Shown: piece by piece, positions 9,906 through 21,500 of the stretch
Layout of the letters: each line of letters begins with the position of its first letter
Numbering within the stretch: the stretch's first letter is position 1
From: Perca fluviatilis
Taxonomy: Eukaryota > Chordata > Actinopteri > Perciformes > Percidae
DNA length: 64,000 nucleotides
Reading direction: 5' to 3'
Assembly: GCF_010015445.1 (NCBI RefSeq)
Contig: NC_053112.1
Span: 3,368,749-3,432,748, forward strand
Notes under the pieces: generated by a model
What the model saw: only the letters and a program-made list of their open reading frames with translations
What the model was told of the DNA's origin: nothing
The model's database searches: none
Program-made: the position numbers and the translations under genes

Positions 9906-12900
9906 CTAGAAGTTGACAAGAGACAACAATCATTTCTCTGTTCACAGTTCAGCATTTGTGGCGTAGTAAAGTCATCTTGTGACTACATCTGAAGGAAAGA
10001 CAAAATGTATTACAAGAAGAAAATCGCCCCATGATGCATCAATCAGACACACTAATCAGTGTTTAACTCCACATACTGTTGTATTGATGTAGTTTATTGT
10101 CAAAACATTCACTTTCTTCCGAGTCGACTATTAAACCAACAGCTCCACCAAAAATGTTCCCGCAGTGGATCCGTTCTAAGTGTAGACCTGTTATAGATGT
10201 TAAGTGCCCTATAGGTCCTCAAAAAATACAGTTCAATCACAACTGTAAATATGCCTCATTGTGTGTGAATAGAGGTGAATAAATATATTTGATTGTGTTG
10301 CAGCGAAGTGTCAGTTCTGTTTCATACGTAAAACATTTGGCGGCGGGACCTGCCCCCACTGCTAAAATAAATCCTAAAGGAAACACTGCTAATCATACAC
10401 AAATAACCAACCATAGTTTCAATAGAACAACAACAAACAACATGGAACATCTTGACAAACTGTGGTTTTAGTTTTAGTTTTTGTCACTTTGACAATCAGC
10501 CTCAACAAACACAAGAGGGATCCCTCGGTCCACCACACACTGAGGACTGGACTCACAGCATGACAGTAAACACATTAGAAATGGAGGGAAGGGAAGAAAA
10601 ACATTTATAATCAGCAGAGAAACAGAGAATGCATGAGGAACTGCACCCTTAGTGGTCAGAAGACAGTTAACATTTCAAGTTTTTTTTTCTTCAAATATTT
10701 AAAAATATGATATATTATATTTTTTATTTAAATATTTCCATTGAATTTCTTTTTTTCTAAGATCACTCAGAAACAAACATCCTAACCTGTTCCTCTTCGT
10801 TGTTTATGACGACCAGATGTGCTCCACTCTGCTCACAGTCATCTCTGCTTCCAAACCAATAGTTCTCCTTCTCAGATTTAAAGTAACAACTGCATCCAGG
10901 TCTCTTCCATCCGTCAGGACACTGCATCTCTTAAAGTCAAACAAATGTAGTTTCAATATTTAAAGATCTTTCTTGCCTCTGTCATGTTTCCCTGTCAGGA
11001 TGTTTACTCTGTAAATACTTTTCACTCAGGTTTTACATCTCATTTGTAAGTGACCGTCTCTAAAATATTCACATCATCAGCAAAACAGTTTAACAGCATA
11101 AAACTGTTTAATCAACGGTAAATACACAATCAAGTTCTATGATGTAGATGTGTATAATACAGGTGTTTACTGATTTTAAACTTTCTCACCTTTCATTCTG
11201 GTCTCCAGCTGCTTTACTTCATCCTGTAACTGACTGTGATTTACACTCAGTGTTTCATAGCGGCTCCGAAACTGACTGTTTTTGACGGATATGTCTTGAG
11301 ATAAACAGCAAAAGATGAAAATTAGACAGTTTGAGATTATTTAAAGACAGTGTGAAGTTTGATCCTGGGTGTTATGGTGATTTGAAACCTTTCTTACCAG
11401 AAACGTTGCTCTGGATCTGGCTGTAGTTGCTGCTCAGTTGGTCGTATCTGGTCTGCAACATTTCGTATCTGGTCTGCAACATCTCGTATCTGGTCTGCAG
11501 CGAAGTGACTGAAATATAAGATAAGGTTTAAGCCTTTATTGATTGATTCACTCCCTGGAGTTGCAGCAGCACGCAACAGAAATAAGTACAGTTACAAAGA
11601 GAAAGGTAATAAAAATTTTTTTATACAATTTAAAACTATATAAGAGCAAAAAGACTCAAAAGTATCTGGTGAAAACCACAACAAAATAAGAAACAGACCA
11701 ACAACACTGAATCATTCTGCGTTAAACTAAAGACAGAAATAATTAACATCCTGCGCACAATGACATATCACTTTGACTATGGAGGAATTGAAAAAATAAA
11801 ACAGGAAAAACTACAACTGAAAACCACAACCATGACCATGGGCGTCAGTTTGGTTTGAAATGTGCTGGGGACAGAGACGCATTCGGAAGTGCATTTTCAT
11901 TTAACTTACTGATGTAAATGAATAAAAATGTATACAAAAATGTGATGATGTCCGACACGTTTTATGAAGAAGAAAGCCTTTAGTTTTCAAAAAGAATTAA
12001 ACATATGACCCACTATGTTCTGCTCCATGTACCATGTTGACAATGTGACATGACATGCCATCAGACTGCGCAGAATTACAAAAAAAAAACACTTCGGGAG
12101 TACTTTTGGGACACTGAGTAACTGTGGAAAGAGTTGCTTCTGGAGTTTCAATGCAAACACAATCATCTTGAATGGAGAGAATGATTCCTACAGATCAGGG
12201 GAAGTTTCAATTCAACTCCGGAAAAAATAAAAAATAACATTTCAAAACGGAATCTGACAATCCTTGAGAAAGACAAACACAAAGCAAAAGCCCCTGACTC
12301 TTTGGAGATGTGTAGGAAAAAATAGTTTATCCGAAGTTAGAGCGCAAGTGAGCGGTGTTGAAGTGCGAGCAGGTGGCTGAGCCTACGCAACGTCCCGTGG
12401 AATAACGATGTAGGCGCTTCAGTCATATTGTGCAGCACAATATTTGTAGTTCTGCACCACAGAGCGGCTGTGTTTGTGCCTGCCCTGTGGGGATAATAGA
12501 GATTTTTGTGGATTTGTTGGCATCTGTCGCTCAAGAATTATTTGTTATGAACTTTATTTTTCTTTTTAACTAAATTGAGCTCGAGGTTTTCAAAAAAAGT
12601 GGTGGGTACAAAATGACTCATGACGAAATCTGATAGGTACGCGTACCCAGCGTCCCCACCGAAATCGACGCCTATGACCATGACAGTATCAAGTGTGAAA
12701 AAGAACCAAAACAAGCTCCGTTTTAGCGCCTGTCACTTTAACACCCCTCCCAAAAAAAACAACAGTCTGCTCTGATTGGCTTATGAAAAAGAATAGTTAG
12801 TGGTTAAGCCGTGGGTGGAGATACTTAGATGGGGGCGGTATTTTCTAATGAGCCTGCATGAGAAAGAGGAAGGGGAGTCAAATGTGAATATCTTGTTGAA

Positions 12901-13559
12901 TCGCATGTTTTATGATCTAGGCAGCTTACAAAAACCTGACTGGGTCTCATTTCACAGTTGGGATTGGTAGGCACTCCAAATACACAAATGTTTTTGCACA
13001 AGCACTGAAAACGTTTTTCATGATATTTCTCCTTTAAGGTATAACAGTTTGTATTAAAAACATAATTACTCACAGCGAATGAAGAGTCCAGCCAATAGCA
13101 GAAGATAAAACCCTCCCAGAGTCACTGCAGTAGCTCTGAAGCACCTTCTGTTGCAGGCTACAGGATTGCATGGTCCTACTGAGACAAAATACATCCAGAA
13201 CATGTTTTACTGTTTGAAGTTTGAACGATAAGAATAATGACTCACGAGGCACCAGATTACATCACCAAGACACCTGATAAACACTCACAGTGAATGGTAA
13301 CTAATGGTGGATTTATTAATTGTGAATTAACACTCAATATCTAGTTTAAATAAAGCCTCACAGAAACTGAGATGAACTTCCCCTTTACAACACTCATCAT
13401 TTCAGACTTACTGGCTCTTTGTGGCTCGAGATCATCGTAAAGCTCTTCATCCTCTAAGATCTTCAGCTGATTCTCCTCCTCTCCGCTGTTCTCTTTGACG
13501 TTTCTGGTATATCTCACATTCAAGCTCAAACGTGGCGCAGCGAGAGCATGTGCAGCCAT
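9793..13559 (-). CDS. CD209-like C-type lectin receptor, 3' incomplete
   Basis: Six exons in phase on the minus strand: 13559-13412 (cytoplasmic tail), 13178-13074 (transmembrane), 11508-11398 and 11294-11190 (coiled-coil stalk), 10929-10787 and 9905-9793 (first two thirds of a C-type lectin domain). The protein is a type II membrane receptor. The tail holds DEELYDDL, the membrane exon FRATAVTLGGFYLLLLAGLF, the stalk heptads LQTRYEM, and the lectin domain CPDGWKRPGCSCYF and EYWIGL. The third CTLD exon, which carries WND and the last Cys pair, is not found: below 9790 there is only intron and LINE sequence. A ligand cannot be predicted without that exon. It could be an intact gene extending beyond the left edge or a truncated one. 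Confidence 0.82.
9906..10786. other. lectin receptor intron 5
   Basis: 880 bases between CTLD exons. Two short plus-strand open stretches (10097-10282, 10289-10471) were examined; they match nothing I recognise and lack coding hallmarks. There is an AT-rich patch at 10681-10755. No third CTLD exon is visible on the minus strand. Confidence 0.5.
10787..10929 (-). CDS. lectin receptor exon 5 (CTLD start)
   Basis: Acceptor gactttaag, donor gttagg. Encodes MQCPDGWKRPGCSCYFKSEK and RDDCEQSGAHLVVINNEEEQ, the usual opening of a long-form C-type lectin domain with its first Cys pair. Confidence 0.88.
11190..11294 (-). CDS. lectin receptor exon 4 (stalk)
   Basis: Acceptor tatctcaag, donor gtgaga. 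Encodes FRSRYETLSVNHSQLQDEVK and QLETRMK, a coiled-coil neck. Confidence 0.8.
11398..11508 (-). CDS. lectin receptor exon 3 (heptad-repeat stalk)
   Basis: Acceptor atatttcag, donor gtaaga. Three successive seven-residue units LQTRYEM/LQTRYEM/LQTRYDQ are coded by a 21-bp tandem repeat, followed by LSSNYSQIQSNVS. Phase 1 at both borders. Confidence 0.8.
11840..12673. mobile_element. hAT-like non-autonomous element with 8-bp target duplication
   Basis: Flanked by identical ATGACCAT at 11832-11839 and 12674-12681. The termini are GGGCGTCAGTTTGG and, reversed, AGGCGTCGATTTCGG. The 8-bp duplication and short inverted ends fit hAT. It lies in intron 2 of the lectin receptor and has no credible ORF. 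Confidence 0.8.
13074..13178 (-). CDS. lectin receptor exon 2 (transmembrane)
   Basis: Acceptor ttgtctcag, donor gtgagt. A Cys- and Arg-rich membrane-proximal segment (GPCNPVACNRRCFR) is followed by a hydrophobic stretch ATAVTLGGFYLLLLAGLF, with basic residues on the cytosolic side as expected for type II topology. Confidence 0.82.
13412..13559 (-). CDS. lectin receptor exon 1 (start and cytoplasmic tail)
   Basis: ATG at 13559 is chosen because it opens a 49-codon segment that ends at a strong donor (gtaagt) in the right phase. An upstream in-frame ATG is possible. The tail is acidic with one Tyr motif, DEELYDDL. Confidence 0.72.
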
Positions 13560-14030
13560 CTTGACAAACTGAACTGAACCTATGGTTAGGAACATTGTCT
13601 GTCTTTGTGTTGAGCAATCATTTAACACAGGAAGTGGCAGCAGCACAAACCACTAAGACAGGTACACACACATACATATGTTACCGTTAGACGAAAAGTC
13701 CCACTTAACTTAAAAAGTTGACTCAGATTTAGGCATTCAGTCGTTTGGGAATCAGTATAATGAGACCTCTTCAGATAAACCTTATAAAAGTATATTAAAG
13801 TTAAGTAAAGCTAATAAAATAAAGATGTTTCTTCCTGATTGTAAAAATTTGGAAATACCCACACAGTATCAGTGCATAGCTGCATTCACACGTCTCTCTA
13901 ACACAAGAACTTTGACGTAACTACAGTTTTGTTTTGTTCTGTTCAGATCTGTTTAATATTTGTTAATTATTTCAGTGAGTTTACATTACATTAGTAATAC
14001 TTCAGTGAGCCTGATTTCACTCTTTTCGTC
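13560..14030. other. upstream region of the lectin receptor
   Basis: AT-rich sequence that should hold the receptor promoter. No clear TATA or CCAAT box was recognised, and no other gene is seen. Confidence 0.35.
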
Positions 14031-14034
14031 CGGA

Positions 14035-14425
14035 TGTCCGTCCCCTTCCTCTGTCTCTGTGTTGGCGTTCTAACCTCCGGTGGATTTGTGAGGACTATGG
14101 TTAACTCCTCCTCAGATCTCTGCAGGGTAAATCCAGACAGCTAGCTAGACTATCTGTCCAATCGGAGTTTTCTGTTCCACGACTAAAACTACTTTTGAAC
14201 GTCCACATGTTCCACCAAAACAAGTTCCTTCCTGAGACTATTTAGCAGAGGCACCGTGGCTCCGTCCGGAGCTTAGCACCGCCCCACGATGATTGTGATT
14301 GGTTTAAAGAAATGTCAATAAACCAGAGCACAATTTTCTCCCATCCAGGAATGCTGTGTGGACTAGCCAGACCTTCCTCCAGTGTGCTTTGGAGGAGGGT
14401 CTGACAAAGCGAGACTATTGTTAAA
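14035..14425. mobile_element. non-autonomous DNA element, family copy 1
   Basis: The segment from about cctccggtggatttgtgagg to gaccttcctccagtgtgctt occurs in reverse orientation at 47835-48240, and its end recurs near 54900-55015. It contains the shared stretches acagctagctagactatctg and gtggacgttcaaaag (as complement). No ORF. Confidence 0.75.
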
Positions 14426-15414
14426 CCAACCACCAACGTGGACACAAACTGTAACATTTGTTGCCTGCAGCGGTTTCTTTCTCCCCCTGTATGTAGGAGG
14501 ACATCAACTTATCTGCTGTGTGACTCTAGCGCCTCCTGCTGGACAAACAGTCTGCTGAATGAAGGAAAGAGAGGCAGCTTTCATCATGTTTCACTTCCAA
14601 AAATCTATCAGATACTAAAGTTTTATCAGCACACAGCAGCTGCAGAACATTCTGCAGATTGTAATCAAATTAAAACTCAACACATCTCCAAAGATAAACA
14701 CACACAGATATCCACACACAGACACCCACACACAGAAACACGCAGACACACACACACCTACGTTCTGCAAGAACTGACCAACTGTATATGAAACAGACTT
14801 TATTTGAACACAGTCCAGATTTTCTGAATTATTTTACAGTTTGTCAGAATTTCTGTGTTGTACATTTCTTCAGAAACACCATAAAACAGTCACATTTATT
14901 CATCATAACATAAGTACAGTTTGATTGAGTCAGTTTTGTCTGAGGGTCACCGCTGTAATAACCCCCCCCCCCCTTCAGCAGATACTGCCCGGGTGCCTTT
15001 GAGCCAGGCATGGCGCTGCAGACTGAAACCATCTCTTCAGTACTAACAGAACTGTCCGTTTTTCTTCATAAAATGTCCGTTGGCTTTTTATTAGTTATTT
15101 GATGCTATAAAAACAGGCTGAAACCTCATTATTGACAGCTGGGACTGACTCCTGATTGGCCCTGCGGGTGTGTGGGCGGGACTTGGATTCCACAGCAAAA
15201 TATTTCAACTTTTGTCTGAAATCTTCAGACTTTTTTTCTTGTAATATTCTGACATTTATTCTCCAACTAGAACGAGTTTTTTTTTCAAAAACATTTTCTG
15301 ACTTGTTTTGTTTTCCTCCTCCTTATAGTCCTGAGCCCGAATCTTAAAATAATCCAAGGTTTACATTTTCCAAATCAGACTATTTTTCCTCAAAATATAA
15401 TTTTTTTTCTGTTC
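14426..15414. other. KAT14 3' flank / probable 3' UTR
   Basis: No protein gene. Contains a CA-rich tract at 14698-14760. Downstream of the KAT14 stop in minus orientation there is a minus-strand AATAAA at 14804-14799, the best candidate poly(A) signal; the 3' UTR would then be about 600 bases. Confidence 0.4.
14799..14804 (-). terminator. candidate KAT14 poly(A) signal AATAAA
   Basis: The minus strand reads AATAAA about 610 bases after the KAT14 stop at 15415. Plausible spacing; not tested by transcript data. Confidence 0.4.
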
Positions 15415-15588
15415 TCAGCGTCTCAGGCGGAGGAAGAAGGCGTGGCGGCACTCGGTGCTCTCCACCGGATAGTATTTATCGTAGAAGTCCAGGATGTATT
15501 CCTCCGCTTTGAAACCAAACTTCTGATAAAGCAGCATGGCGGGATTACTGGCCGACACGTGCAGCGTCACGTCCTTCCCCATGCACGT
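15415..15588 (-). CDS. kat14: KAT14 last coding exon
   Basis: Acceptor tgtgttccag. Encodes TCMGKDVTLHVSASNPAMLL and then HAFFLRLRR with TGA, the end of the GNAT fold. 58 codons including stop. Confidence 0.95.
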   Translation of the reverse strand, partial: TCMGKDVTLHVSASNPAMLLYQKFGFKAEEYILDFYDKYYPVESTECRHAFFLRLRR

Positions 15589-18500
15589 CTGGAACACACA
15601 CACACACGCACACACAAACATCAGGTCTGAGACACACAAACATCACGGAGATATAGCCTGAATCTCAGATTAGTTGGAGATTGAAGAGTTGATTAAAGGT
15701 GCACTATGAGTTCCTGCATGACGTCACTTCTGTTGACGTTCAAAGTAAATTCAAAACAAAACAGAGCGAGCTCGTCCCTCCCCCCATGTTTCTGTAACTG
15801 TCATGACTAACTGACTGTCACTAAGCCCCACCCCCTCCCCCAACCATCTTGTCGGTGATTGGCTGGAACGTGGTTTGTTGTATTTTGGTGCACAGCCTGT
15901 GCCCCTAGTCTTTGTTTGACCTTTACGACCCCTGTGTTGTCAAAAGTGAGTACACCCCTCACATTTTAGTAAATATTTCATTATATCATTTAATGGGACA
16001 ACACTGAAGAAATGACGCTTTGCTACAATGTAAAGTATTAAGTATATAGCTTGTATAATAGTGTAAATGTGCTGTCCCCTCAAAATGACGTCCTGATAAA
16101 GTTCCCTTGGCTTTTGGAATTAAACTAGCTCGCCCACATCATCACATACCCTTCACCATACCTAGAGATTGTCATGGTTTTATGTCGGTTAGCCTAATAG
16201 TTGGTTTGATTTGCATTAAGAGATGATTTTATGGAAAGTACCCCATGCCAATCTCTAGGTATGAGGTGGTAGATCATGTCTGACTCACCTGGATGAGGTG
16301 GTAGATCATGAAGGTGCCGATGCCGGCTTGCCTCCACTCGGGATGGACCAGCAGGAAGGAGATGTACGCCTCGTTGTACTTGACGTCAGGAACCATGAAA
16401 CCGAAGCCGATCACAACTTTCTTATAGAGAGCGACCACGCTGAAGTCTGGGTACTGCAGACACTCTGACAGGTCCACACCTGGGGGACCAGAGCCAATCA
16501 AACGCTCCGTTAACACACAGAGTCATGGTGGGGGGTTCTGGGTAAGAAGAATGTGTTTGTGTGTGTGTGTGTATTTGTTTGTGTGTGTATGTGTGTGTTA
16601 CCTGGCCAGAAGCTGTCGTGACACATGGCGTTGACAGAGGGGATGTGGTTTGGGCGAACGTAGCAGTAGTCGATGGGAGCGTTGCGTTCAGGGACCCAGT
16701 CAGGGTCGTTCCTGTGAGAGTGAGCCCTGATCTCTGCCAACAACCTCATCTTCACCGGACGACTCTCATAATCCCTCCTAAAAAAGAGACAGAAGGATTC
16801 AGGACTCTCTCTACCTAAGGGAAGGATTCAGGACTCTCTCTACCTGAGGGAAGGATTCAGGACTCTCTCTACCTGAGGGAAGGATTCAGGACTCTCTCTA
16901 CCTGATGTATGTGTGTATAGGCCTGTTGCAATATGCAATAAATCAATTAATCGCATGATAACTAAAAATGAGCTCAATCATTTTTAAATGGAAATCAAAA
17001 AGGCCGGACAAATTTCCATTTTATTTCTTGTTTTTGGTTGTTTTGTTCATTTATTGTGGATATTTAAAATGTCTTCTAGTTCCAGTGTTAAATATTCTTT
17101 AGAAATAAAAGTTTATTGATCTTTGAAAAGGTGTACCTGCATTATTATTATTATGCCATTATTATATTAGATGAAAATTTGTTTATCGTAATAATATCTG
17201 GGACAATTTACCGTCCAACAAAATTTGTTATCGTGACAGGCCTAGTTTGAGGATGTGAGAGGTTACCTGATGTAGGGTGTGAGGGTGTTATCTGATGTAG
17301 GGTGTGAGGGTGTTACCTGATGTAGGGTGTGAGATGTTACCTGATGTAAGGTGTGAGGATGTTACCTGATGTAAGGTGTGAGATGTTACCTGATGTAAGG
17401 TGTGAGATGTTACCTGATGTAGGGTGTGAGATGTTACCTGATGTAAGGTGTGAGGTGTTACCTGATGTAAGGTGTGAGATGTTACCTGATGTAGGGTGTG
17501 AGATGTTACCTGATGTAAGGTGTGAGATGTTACCTGATGTAGGGTGTGAGATGTTACCTGATGTAAGGTGTGAGATGTTACCTGATGTAAGGTGTGAGGT
17601 GTTACCAGGTGTGTGGTGTTACCTGATGTAAGGTGTGAGGTGTTACCTGATGTAGGGTGTGAGGTGTTACCTGATGTAGGGTGTGAGGTGTTACCTGATG
17701 TAAGGTGTGAGGATGTTACCTGATGTAGGGTGTGAGGTGTTACCTGATGTAAGGTGTGAGGTGTTACCTGATGTAGGGTGTGAGGTGTTACCTGATGTAG
17801 GGTGTGAGGTGTTACCTGATGTAGGGTGTGAGGTGTTACCTGATGTAAGGTGTGAGGATGTTACCTGATGTAGGGTGTGAGGTGTTACCTGATGTAAGGT
17901 GTGAGGTGTTACCTGATGTAAGGTGTGAGGTTGTTACCTGATGTAGGGTGTGAGGTGTTACCTGATGTAGGGTGTGAGGTGTTACCTGATGTAGGGTGTG
18001 AGGTGTTACCTGATGTAAGGTGTGAGGATGTTACCTGATGTAGGGTGTGAGGTGTTACCTGATGTAGGGTGTGAGGTGTTACCTGATGTAAGGTGTGAGG
18101 ATGTTACCTGATGTAGGGTGTGAGGTGTTACCTGATGTAAGGTGTGAGGTGTTACCTGATGTAAGGTGTGAGGTGTTACCTGATGTAAGGTGTGAGATGT
18201 TACCTGATGTAAGGTGTGAGATGTTACCTGATGTAGGGTGTGAGATGTTACCTGATGTAGGGTGTGAGGGTGTTACCTGATGTAAGGTGTGAGATGTTAC
18301 CTGATGTAAGGTGTGAGATGTTACCTGATGTAGGGTGTGAGATGTTACCTGATGTAGGGTGTGAGATGTTACCTGATGTAAGGTGTGAGGTGTTACCTGA
18401 TGTAAGGTGTGAGGTGTTACCAGGTGTGTGGTGTTACCTGATGTAAGGTGTGAGGTGTTACCTGATGTAAGGTGTGAGATGTTACCTGATGTAAGGTGTG

Positions 18501-21500
18501 AGGTGTTACCTGATGTAAGGTGTGAGATGTTACCTGATGTAAGGTGTGAGGTGTTACCTGATGTAAGGTGTGAGGTGTTACCAGGTGTGTGGTGTTACCT
18601 GATGTAGGGTGTGAGGTGTTACCTGATGTAAGGTGTGAGATGTTACCTGATGTAGGGTGTGAGATGTTACCTGATGTAGGGTGTGAGGGTGTTACCTGAT
18701 GTAAGGTGTGAGATGTTACCTGATGTAAGGTGTGAGGTGTTACCTGATGTAAGGTGTGAGGTGTTACGTGATGTAGGGTGTGAGGTGTTACATGATGTAG
18801 GGTGTGAGATGTTACCTGATGTAGGGTGTGAGGTGTTACCAGGTGTGTGGTGTTACCTGATGTAAGGTGTGAGGTGTTACATGATGTAGGGTGTGAGGTG
18901 TTACCTGATGTAGGGTGTGAGATGTTACCTGATGTAGGGTGTGAGATGTTACCTGATGTAGGGTGTGAGGATGTTACCTGATGTAGGGTGTGAGATGTTA
19001 CCTGATGTAAGGTGTGAGATGTATTTACCTGATGTAGGTGTGAGATTTTTACCTGATGTAGGGTGTGAGATGTTACCTGATGTAGGGTGTGAGATGTTAC
19101 CTGATGTAGGGTGTGAGATGTTACCTGATGTAGGGTGTGAGATGTTACCTGATGTAAGGTGTGAGGATGTTACCTGATGTAAGGTGTGAGATGTTACCTG
19201 ATGTAAGGTGTGAGATGTTACCTGATGTAAGGTGTGAGGATGTTACCTGATGTAAGGTGTGAGGATGTTACCTGATGTAGGGTGTGAGGATGTTACCTGA
19301 TGTAGGGTGTGAGATGTTACCTGATGTAGGGTGTGAGGTGTTACCTGATGTAAGGTGTGAGATGTTACCTGATGTAAGGTGTGAGGTGTTACCTGATGTA
19401 AGGTGTGAGATGTTACCTGATGTAGGGTGTGAGGTGTTACCTGATGTAAGGTGTGAGATGTTACCTGATGTAGGGTGTGAGATGTTACCTGATGTAAGGT
19501 GTGAGATGTTACCTGATGTAGGGTGTGAGGATGTTACCTGATGTAAGGTGTGAGATGTTACCTGATGTAAGGTGTGAGATGTTACCTGATGTAGGGTGTG
19601 AGGATGTTACCTGATGTAAGGTGTGAGGTGTTACCTGATGTAAGGTGTGTGGTGTTACCTGATGTAAGGTGTGAGGTGTTACCTGATGTAAGGTGTGAGG
19701 TGTTACCTGATGTAAGGTGTGAGGTGTTACCAGGTGTGTGGTGTTACCTGATGTAGGGTGTGAGGTGTTACCTGATGTAGGGTGTGAGGTGTTACCTGAT
19801 GTAAGGTGTGAGATGTTACCTGATGTAGGGTGTGAGATGTTGTTACCTATTAGGGTGTAGATGTTACCTGATGTAGAGTGTGAGATGTTACCTGATGTAA
19901 GGTGTGAGGATGTTACCTGATGTAGGGTGTGTATGTTACCTGATGTAGGGTGTGAGATGTTATCTGATGTAGGGTGTGAGATGTTACCTGATGTAAGGTG
20001 TGAGGTGTTACCTGATGTAAGGTGTGAGATGTTACCTGATGTAAGGTGTGAGGATGTTACCTGATGTAGGGTGTGAGATGTTACCTGATGTAAGGTGTGA
20101 GGTGTTACCTGATGTAAGGTGTGAGATGTTACCTGATGTAGGGTGTGAGATGTTACCTGATGTAGGGTGTGAGATGTTACCTGATGTAGGGTGTGAGGTG
20201 TTACCTGATGTAAGGTGTGAGATGTTACCTGATGTAAGGTGTGAGGATGTTACCTGATGTAGGGTGTGAGATGTTACCTGATGTAGGGTGTGAGATGTTA
20301 CCTGATGTAGGGTGTGAGGTGTTACCTGATGTAAGGTGTGAGATGTTACCTGATGTAAGGTGTGAGGATGTTACCTGATGTAGGGTGTGAGGATGTTACC
20401 TGATGTAGGGTGTGAGATGTTACCTGATGTAAGGTGTGAGATGTTACCTGATGTAGGGTGTGAGATGTTACCTGATGTAAGGTGTGAGATGTTACCTGAT
20501 GTAAGGTGTGAGGTGTTACCTGATGTAAGGTGTGAGATGTTACCTGATGTAGGGTGTGAGATGTTACCTGATGTAAGGTGTGAGATGTTACCTGATGTAA
20601 GGTGTGAGGATGTTACCTGATGTAGGGTGTGAGGTGTTACCTGATGTAGGGTGTGAGATGTTACCTGATGTAGGGTGTGAGATGTTACCTGATGTAGGGT
20701 GTGAGATGTTACCTGATGTAGGGTGTGAGATGTTACCTGATGTAGGGTGTGAGATGTTACCTGATGTAGGGTGTGAGATGTTACCTGATGTAGGGTGTGA
20801 GATGTTACCTGATGTAGGGTGTGAGATGTTACCTGATGTAAGGTGTGAGATGTTACCTGATGTAAGGTGTGAGATGTTACCTGATGTAGGGTGTGAGATG
20901 TTACCTGATGTAGGTGTGAGGATGTTACCTGATGTAAGGTGTGAGATGTTACCTGATGTAAGGTGTGAGGATGTTACCTGATGTAAGGTGTGAGATGTTA
21001 CCTGATGTAAGGTGTGAGGATGTTACCTGATGTAAGGTGTGAGATGTTACCTGATGTAAGGTGTGAGATGTTACCTGATGTAAGGTGTGAGGATGTTACC
21101 TGATGTAGGGTGTGAGGATGTTACCTGATGTAGGGTGTGAGGTGTTACCTGATGTAGGGTGTGAGATGTTACCTGATGTAGGGTGTGAGATGTTACCTGA
21201 TGTAAGGTGTGAGATGTTACCTGATGTAAGGTGTGAGATGTTACCTGATGTAAGGTGTGAGATGTTACCTGATGTAGGGTGTGAGGATGTTACCTGATGT
21301 AGGGTGTGAGGTGTTACCTGATGTAGGGTGTGAGATGTTACCTGATGTAGGGTGTGAGATGTTACCTGATGTAGGGTGTGAGATGTTACCTGATGTAGGG
21401 TTTGAGGATGCGAGACGTGTAAGGACTCTTGATGGTCTGGTCCGAGCTCCCTTCCGCTCCCATCAGGCGATGCCAGAAGGACACAGAGTTCTGCTGGACG

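Noticed and set aside
10097..10471. Two plus-strand open stretches in the lectin intron
   Set aside because: No recognisable domain, no splice-consistent partner, and opposite strand to the gene.
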